Shown piece after piece: positions 55,466 to 64,000 of a stretch of 64,000 bases of DNA (the first letter of the stretch is position 1; every line of letters begins with the position of its first letter). Location of the stretch: the NCBI GenBank assembly GCA_963755195.1, contig CAVWIZ010000004.1, positions 682,001 through 746,000 of the forward strand. Direction: 5' to 3'. The position numbers and the translations under genes were made by a program. The stretch comes from CAVQJU01 sp963755195 (lineage in GTDB: Bacteria > Acidobacteriota > Vicinamibacteria > Vicinamibacterales > CAVVIG01). The notes under the pieces are model-generated. The model was not told the origin of the DNA, did no database searches, and saw only the letters and a list, made by a program, of their open reading frames with translations.

Positions 55466-56298
55466 GGGCGCGCGCTGCTCTGTTTGTCGTCATCGCAGTA
55501 CTGGCTGCTGTCGGCGCGGCGGCGGGGCAGCTGCCGCTCGAGCCGGCGCGCGACTCCGGTCAGAGCGTGACGCCGGCCTACGAAGGCTGGTTCAAAAACG
55601 CCGACGGCACCATCAGCCTGCTCGCCGGCTATTACAACCGCAATCAGAAACAGACGCTCGACATTCCCGTCGGGCCGAACAACCGCATCGAACCGGGCGG
55701 TCCCGATCAGGGACAGCCCACGCACTTCCTCACGCACCGCCAGTGGGGCGTCTTCACAATCGTCGTGCCCGGCGATTTCCGCGACGGCAAGCTCACATGG
55801 ACGCTCGTCGCCAACGGCAAGCCGATGTCGGTGCCGATGAGCCTGCACAAAGACTACGAAGTCGAGCCGCTGAAGGACGCCGCCCTTGGCAACACGCCGC
55901 CCATCGTCCGCATGCTCGATCCGCAGGGGCGCCCGTCCCAGCCTTTTCAGGGCCCGCCGCGTGCGACGCTGTCGCCAGGGTTCGTGGCAACGGTCGGCCA
56001 GCCGCTGACGATCACCGTGTCGGTCACGGACGACAACGTGACCGACCCGCGTCGTCCATCGGGGCCGTCGCCCTTAAGGGTGAGCTGGAGTGAGTTCCGT
56101 GGACCGGGGGCCGTCGCGTTCAGCACGGAGGAATCCGTGGCCGTGGGCAAAACCGCGGGCCAGGCCAGCACCACGGCGACGTTCAGTGTGCCTGGCGAGT
56201 ACGTGCTGCGCGCGCTGGCGAACGACGTCTCGGGCGAAGGCGGCGGCGGGTTTCAGTGCTGCTGGACCAGCGTCCTTGTAAAGGTGACGGTCAGATAA
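55429..56298 (+). CDS. Secreted protein of unknown function
   Basis: 289 residues from GTG 55429. The first 13 residues (NLEPGTGNLEL) come from the intergenic repeat, so the functional start may be a later TTG/CTG. The signal peptide AALFVVIAVLAAVGAAAG follows. The mature part is beta-rich: EGWFKNADGTISLLAGYYNR, IPVGPNNRIEPGGPDQGQP, HFLTHRQWGVFTIVVP and GNTPPIVRMLDPQGRP. It ends in an Ig-like region (FSVPGEYVLRALANDVSG) with Cys-Cys near 276. I do not know a named family. It sits between the cytochrome/monooxygenase and the phosphatase genes, directly abutting the latter, so one operon is likely. Confidence 0.75.
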   Translation: MNLEPGTGNLELRARAALFVVIAVLAAVGAAAGQLPLEPARDSGQSVTPAYEGWFKNADGTISLLAGYYNRNQKQTLDIPVGPNNRIEPGGPDQGQPTHFLTHRQWGVFTIVVPGDFRDGKLTWTLVANGKPMSVPMSLHKDYEVEPLKDAALGNTPPIVRMLDPQGRPSQPFQGPPRATLSPGFVATVGQPLTITVSVTDDNVTDPRRPSGPSPLRVSWSEFRGPGAVAFSTEESVAVGKTAGQASTTATFSVPGEYVLRALANDVSGEGGGGFQCCWTSVLVKVTVR

Positions 56299-58294
56299 AT
56301 GACGATGACTCGACGATGGTTGTGGCTGTCGGTGTGCGCATTCCTGCTGCCGGCTGCCATGCCGCGCGCGACGGCGCAGGCGCCGGGCGCGCCCATCCGG
56401 CGCAACGTCATCATTTTTGTCGCCGATGGTTTGCGGCACGATTCGGTGAACGAACGCGACACGCCCGCGTTGTGGCGCGTCCGCACTGAAGGCGTCCATT
56501 TTCGCAACAGCCATTCGCTGTATCCGACCTTCACGACGCCCAATGCATCGGCCATTGCCACCGGACACGGCCTTGGCGACACCGGAGATTTCGGCAACAG
56601 CCTCTGGGTCGGCTATCGCACCTTCGACACGGGTAATTTCAACGCCGGCCCAGGTACTCCCGTGCCGTTCATCGAGAACGATCAGGTGCTGGCCGACCTC
56701 GACGATCACTATGGCGGCAACTACCTCGGTCACGACACCCTGCTGTCGCTTGCGCGGGCGCACGGCTATCACACCGCCGCGATCGGCAAGGTCGGTCCGG
56801 CGGCGATTCAGGACATCGCCGTCATTGCTCCCAAAGGTGGAGCGTATCCGCCGCCGGCCTCGAGCATCATCATTGACGATGCGACGGGAACCGCGGCCGG
56901 CCTTCCGCTGCCGCCCCGTCTCGCCGAGCGGCTGGCGCAGCTGAACCTTCCGCCTGAGACGCCGGCACGCAATAACGGCTACAGAGAGACGTCGCGCTAT
57001 AACAACTCGTTCAGCGGCGACCGCCTCACCGGTGGAACCCTGGCGGCCAATGTCGTCCAGCAGCAGTGGTTTGCCGACGTGACGACCCGCGCGATTCTGC
57101 CGATGTTTCTGGCTGAACCCGAGAAACCCTTTGCGCTGCTGTTCTGGTCGCGCGATCCCGACTCCATCACAGCACAATCAAGGCGACAGTCTGGGCAGAG
57201 TCACCCCGGGGATTAACGGCAACACGTCCCGGCTCGGGATTCAGAATGCGGACCGCACGCTGCGGCAGTTGCTCGAGTGGCTCGACGCCCATCCCGATAT
57301 CAAGGCCAACACAAACGTCGTGATCACCTCCGATCACGGGTTTGCCACCGTCAGCCGTCGCGATATCGACGGGCAGGCGCGGACGACCACCAGTGCGGCG
57401 GCGCAGCACGACTACGTGGATCGGAACGGGCGCGTGGACACGATGAAGGGCACGCTCCCGTCAGGCTTTCTCGCAATCGACCTCGCGCTCGGCCTGAAGA
57501 CCGGCCTCTTCGATCCCGATCGCCGCGCGGCGGAAGGGGCCCAGTTGCCGTACGCGCGCGTCCGGCTCGATGGGGACACGTGGGAACATCCGGCAAACGG
57601 CAACGGTCTGCTAGGCGCGGACGTGCGCCGGCCAGATGGCGCGGATGCCAGAGTCATCGTCGCGGCCAACGGGGGGTCGGATCTCATCTACGTGCCAGAC
57701 GGCAGCGCCGACACGGTCAATCGCGTCGTCGATCTTCTGGTGAAGTACGACTACGTGGGGGGGATTTTCGTGGACGACAAGTTCGGCACGCTGCCAGGCA
57801 CCTTGCCGCTCAGCGCGATTGGGCTCGTGGGTTCGACCCGCTTGCCCCGCCCGGCGATTGTGGTCGCCTTCAAGGTGTTCTATTCCAGTCCGGGCGACAT
57901 TCGTACCGCGGTGCAGATTGCCGACACGACGCTGCAACAAGGGCAGGGGATGCACGGCGGATTCGGACGCGACACCACATTCAACAACATGGCCGCACTC
58001 GGGCCCGACTTCAGGAAGGGCATCACCAACGATGCGCCCGTGAGCAACGCGGACATCGTGCCGACGCTCGCGCATGTGCTGGGGTTTGAGTTCCCCGCGG
58101 GTGGGTTGTTGCGAGGCCGCGTCGCTCATGAGGCGCTGAAGGCGGGCGTGGATGCGCCAGCTCCCCGCACCCAGCGCGTCGTTTCGCCTCCGGCCGCCGG
58201 CGTGCACACCGTCCTTCAATATCAGGAGATGAACGGTGTGAGATATTTGCAGGCCGCGTGCTTCGTGCCCGAGACGATCACCGAGTGCCGGTGA
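56299..58294 (+). CDS. Alkaline-phosphatase-superfamily hydrolase (nucleotide pyrophosphatase-like), frameshifted
   Basis: About 660 residues. Signal peptide LWLSVCAFLLPAAMP. NVIIFVADGLRHDSVN near residue 38 supplies metal Asp, and SLYPTFTTPNASAIATGHG near 72 supplies the catalytic Thr. An indel near 57170 interrupts the frame. Then VITSDHGFATVSRRD with metal Asp-His, APVSNADIVPTLAHVLG and GMHGGFGRDTTFNNMAALGP with distal metal His complete the fold. It hydrolyses a phosphodiester or phosphomonoester in the periplasm or outside the cell. The start abuts the previous stop with no spacer. The C-terminal 60 residues are Pro-rich and not conserved. Confidence 0.85.
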
Positions 58295-58339
58295 TCGTCG
58301 ACGCCCAGCTGTAGCCTGATTTCGCCCTCGACGACGATC

Positions 58340-58410
58340 AACGCAGAGCACGCCGAGATCGCAGAGTAACGACAGATTCTTTGTCTCTGCGTGCTCTGCG
58401 ATCTCTGCGT

Positions 58411-58412
<2 letters not shown>
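58340..58412. repeat. Inverted repeat of agagcacgcagag-type units
   Basis: aacgcagagcacgccgagat to gcagag (58340-58366) is nearly the reverse complement of 58384-58412 around a 17-base loop. Long stem of about 27 bases. It lies between convergent genes, ends in the stop codon of the - strand gene, and may act as a terminator. A dispersed family is likely. Confidence 0.75.
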
Positions 58413-62096
<3,684 letters not shown>

Positions 62097-62111
62097 GGGG
62101 CTGCCTCCAAA

Positions 62112-62209
62112 AAGGGGACTAGGGGCTAGGGGCTAGGGGCTGGGGACTAGGGGCGCCCTTGATCCCAGCCCTAGTCGCTAGCCCCTGACCCCTAGCCCCT
62201 ACTTAATGC
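62112..62209. repeat. Inverted array of ggggctag units (G-rich)
   Basis: ggggactaggggctagggg-type units (62117-62151) face cccctagcccct-type units (62170-62203), about 18 bases apart. The array can form a long hairpin and has runs of four G suited to a quadruplex. It fills the gap between two - strand genes. Confidence 0.75.
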
Positions 62210-62214
62210 AAAGC

Positions 62215-64000
62215 TTACAGGAATCTCTCGCCCTGCGACAGCCGATTCGACACGACGGTTTCGACCGCCATGAGCAGCAGGCCGGCCAGCAAGAGGTACC
62301 ACCACAGGGCCTGTCGCTTCTCTGATTCTTTGACGTCGAACTCGGTCGTTTCGGCCTGAGTGCCGGCGACAACCGCGGTGGGCGTGGCGTGACCCGTGAC
62401 GGCGGCGACCAGTTCGCTCGGGTCGAGCGGCGTCAGGTCGGACTCGGCGGGATCGATATTGACGGCAATGGCCTGGGTCGATGACGTTTCAGTTCCCGCG
62501 CCCCCGGCTGGCCGAACCTCATAGACGCCCTGTTCGTCGAGCTCGAGCGGCCCGGCGGATGTGACGCGCTTGCCGGACGGCGTCACCACGAGCCAGTTGC
62601 GGCGCGCCTGGGTCAGCACCGACACGTCGACGACTTGTCCCACCGTCAGCCACGACCTGGGCGATTCGAACTGCGCGAGATACTTCACGAGCTGGTGGAC
62701 GAGCGGCAGATAGATGGGTTGACGTGGGAGATCGCTGTACGAGTCGTCGACCGCCGACGTCCATGCGATGACGCGGCCCAAGCCCACTTTTCGCTCCGCC
62801 GCGGCCACGGCGCCGTCGTCGAACCGCGCGAGAACGCGATCGGAGGGGCCGGTGGTGAGGGCCCGGTATCGGTAGATCTTGGCGACGGAGAAGTTGCCGC
62901 TGCCGGGAGCCTTGAAAATCTCGAAGATGGCATGACCGTAGTCGAGGAAGCCGAGCGTCGCGCCGCGGCCAGAGGTCCGATCGACGGTCTGGCCCAGGGT
63001 GCCGGGCAGCAGCTGGGCCTCGCTTTGCGGCCAGCTGGTGTGGTCGCCGGTGACGACGAGCAGGCCGCCGCCGCCCTCGACGTACTTCTTCAGCACGCCG
63101 TTGGCGCCCGCCGACGGGAAGCTCACGTCGTTGAGGATGACCACCGACCGCTTGTCGAAGTGCGCCGGCGTCACGCGCGTCACAGGCACGACGTCGGTCT
63201 TGAACACGGGCGCCGTGCCGATGGCCAGCGCCTGCGAGAGATACAGGGCCGAATCGCGGGCGTCCGCGTTGGTGACGACGAGCAGCGACACCGGCGCGCT
63301 TGGCGAGATCGTGAAGTGAAAGACGTTGTCAGCCGGCAGCGGGTCGGTGCCCGCACGCACCGTGCCCTTCACCGTGGGCTTGTCCACGGTGAACTGCGTA
63401 AAGGCGACTGACGTGGTGGCGTTGGCGCCGATCTTCGCGTGCTGCGTCTGAATCTGGTGGCCTTCGATTTCGAGCGTCACCGGGACGTCGGCCAGCGGTG
63501 CATTACCTTTGTTCGCGATGCCGGCCGACACGGTCACGCGCTCCTGCCCCGAGAATGACGCGCGCGCAAACGTCACCGACGGAATCGCCACGTTGTTGGC
63601 GTCGGGTGAGGCCACTGACACCGGCGTCACGGTGTAGCCCTCGGGGAAGTGGACGTCTTCGGACCCCGTCCAGCCGGCGCGCTGGAAATCGCTGATGAGC
63701 ACGGTTTCGCGGCGGGTGGCCTGCGACCGGCTGAGGATGCTTTCGGCCAGCTTCAGGGCCGGACCGTAGCGCGTCGCGTCCGCATCGACCTTGGCGGCGT
63801 CGATGGCGGCGTCGAGCCGTCCGCGATCGGAGGTGGCGCGCATGCTCTCTTCGGCGTTGCGGCTGAACAGCACCAGCGTGGCGCGGTCGTTCGCGCCGAG
63901 CGCGCCGACGGCCCGCCGCGCGGCCTCGCGCGCGCGCTGCCAGTGATCGCCGTACCCCATGCTCGCCGAGTGGTCCAGCAGGACGACGAGCTCGCGGCTC
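62215..64000 (-). CDS. VWA-domain (BatA-like) membrane protein, 5' end outside window
   Basis: Partial: the frame is open to the window edge. At the edge it reads SRELVVLLDHSASMGYGDH, whose D-x-S-x-S is the MIDAS metal site of von Willebrand A domains. FSRNAEESM, ATRYGPALKLAESIL and VLISDFQRAGW complete the VWA domain. A beta-rich region follows (VTLEIEGHQIQTQHAKI), then a glutamine-amidotransferase-like part (VVILNDVSFPSAGANGVLKK, GGGGLLVVTGDHTSW, LGRVIAWTSAVDDSYSDLP) and a final membrane helix (ALWWYLLLAGLLLMAVETVV) before a short basic tail. It is like the BatA/aerotolerance family with DUF1355-type extension. It is transcribed towards the DUF4175-like gene and is probably in one operon with it. 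Confidence 0.9.
   Translation of the reverse strand, partial: SRELVVLLDHSASMGYGDHWQRAREAARRAVGALGANDRATLVLFSRNAEESMRATSDRGRLDAAIDAAKVDADATRYGPALKLAESILSRSQATRRETVLISDFQRAGWTGSEDVHFPEGYTVTPVSVASPDANNVAIPSVTFARASFSGQERVTVSAGIANKGNAPLADVPVTLEIEGHQIQTQHAKIGANATTSVAFTQFTVDKPTVKGTVRAGTDPLPADNVFHFTISPSAPVSLLVVTNADARDSALYLSQALAIGTAPVFKTDVVPVTRVTPAHFDKRSVVILNDVSFPSAGANGVLKKYVEGGGGLLVVTGDHTSWPQSEAQLLPGTLGQTVDRTSGRGATLGFLDYGHAIFEIFKAPGSGNFSVAKIYRYRALTTGPSDRVLARFDDGAVAAAERKVGLGRVIAWTSAVDDSYSDLPRQPIYLPLVHQLVKYLAQFESPRSWLTVGQVVDVSVLTQARRNWLVVTPSGKRVTSAGPLELDEQGVYEVRPAGGAGTETSSTQAIAVNIDPAESDLTPLDPSELVAAVTGHATPTAVVAGTQAETTEFDVKESEKRQALWWYLLLAGLLLMAVETVVSNRLSQGERFL

Overview
The window is high-GC bacterial DNA holding a large surface-polysaccharide locus (1-42384, all on + strand) followed by a more ordinary chromosomal stretch (42775-64000). 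The organism is probably an Acidobacteriota member, perhaps Vicinamibacteria-like. This is inferred from a PEP-CTERM protein, a DUF4175-type membrane protein beside a VWA/BatA-like protein, a TMEM220-like protein, a PQQ-type sugar dehydrogenase with Ig-like repeats, and short palindromic intergenic repeats. No marker gene settles it.

Region 1 (1-22719): FkbM methyltransferase, GT4 glycosyltransferase, Wzy-like polymerase, Wzx-like flippase, methyltransferase, GT4, WecB-like UDP-GlcNAc 2-epimerase, a two-domain (MDR plus Gfo/Idh/MocA) oxidoreductase, heparinase II/III, methyltransferase, GT4, an ACP-FkbH fusion, TylF-like methyltransferase, DegT aminotransferase, WbpM/PglF-like NDP-sugar dehydratase and O-antigen ligase. 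Many genes overlap by 4-5 bases (TGATG, ATGA, TTGA), so they are probably co-transcribed and translationally coupled.

Region 2 (22724-42384): acyl/aminoacyl activation and carrier proteins interleaved with polysaccharide genes. It holds an AMP-forming acyl ligase, aldo/keto reductase, PglC-like sugar transferase, two PglD/NeuD-like acyltransferases each paired with a FemAB/GNAT-like protein, three free ACPs, asparagine synthase, NAD synthase, an NRPS A-PCP-TE module without a C domain, a methyltransferase, an LLM flavin monooxygenase, a stand-alone adenylation enzyme and a NodU/CmcH-type carbamoyltransferase. DegT + WbpM-like + PglD-like + PglC-like resembles the bacillosamine (2,4-diamino-sugar) pathway. 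The AMP ligase/ACP/AsnB/FemAB/sugar-transferase set recalls loci associated with exosortase A and PEP-CTERM proteins. My working hypothesis is a polysaccharide whose amino sugars are N-acylated with ACP- or PCP-bound glyceryl, aminoacyl or carbamoylated groups.

Region 3 (42775-48345, - strand): a large secreted PQQ-type sugar dehydrogenase/PKD/Ig-like repeat protein with about 0.8-kb tandem DNA repeats, a degenerate receiver protein and a NarL-type regulator. Region 4 (48417-53380): TonB-dependent receptor, TMEM220-like protein, collagen-like surface protein and, on the - strand, a PEP-CTERM protein. Region 5 (53852-64000): tRNA-Pro(UGG), cytochrome c/copper-monooxygenase-like protein, a secreted protein of unknown function, an alkaline-phosphatase-family hydrolase, a DUF4175-like protein and a VWA protein cut by the right edge.

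About half of the larger genes are interrupted by one or more single-base frameshifts while the protein signal continues in another frame. The pattern fits uncorrected sequencing or assembly indels better than decay, so frameshifted genes are annotated across their full apparent extent.
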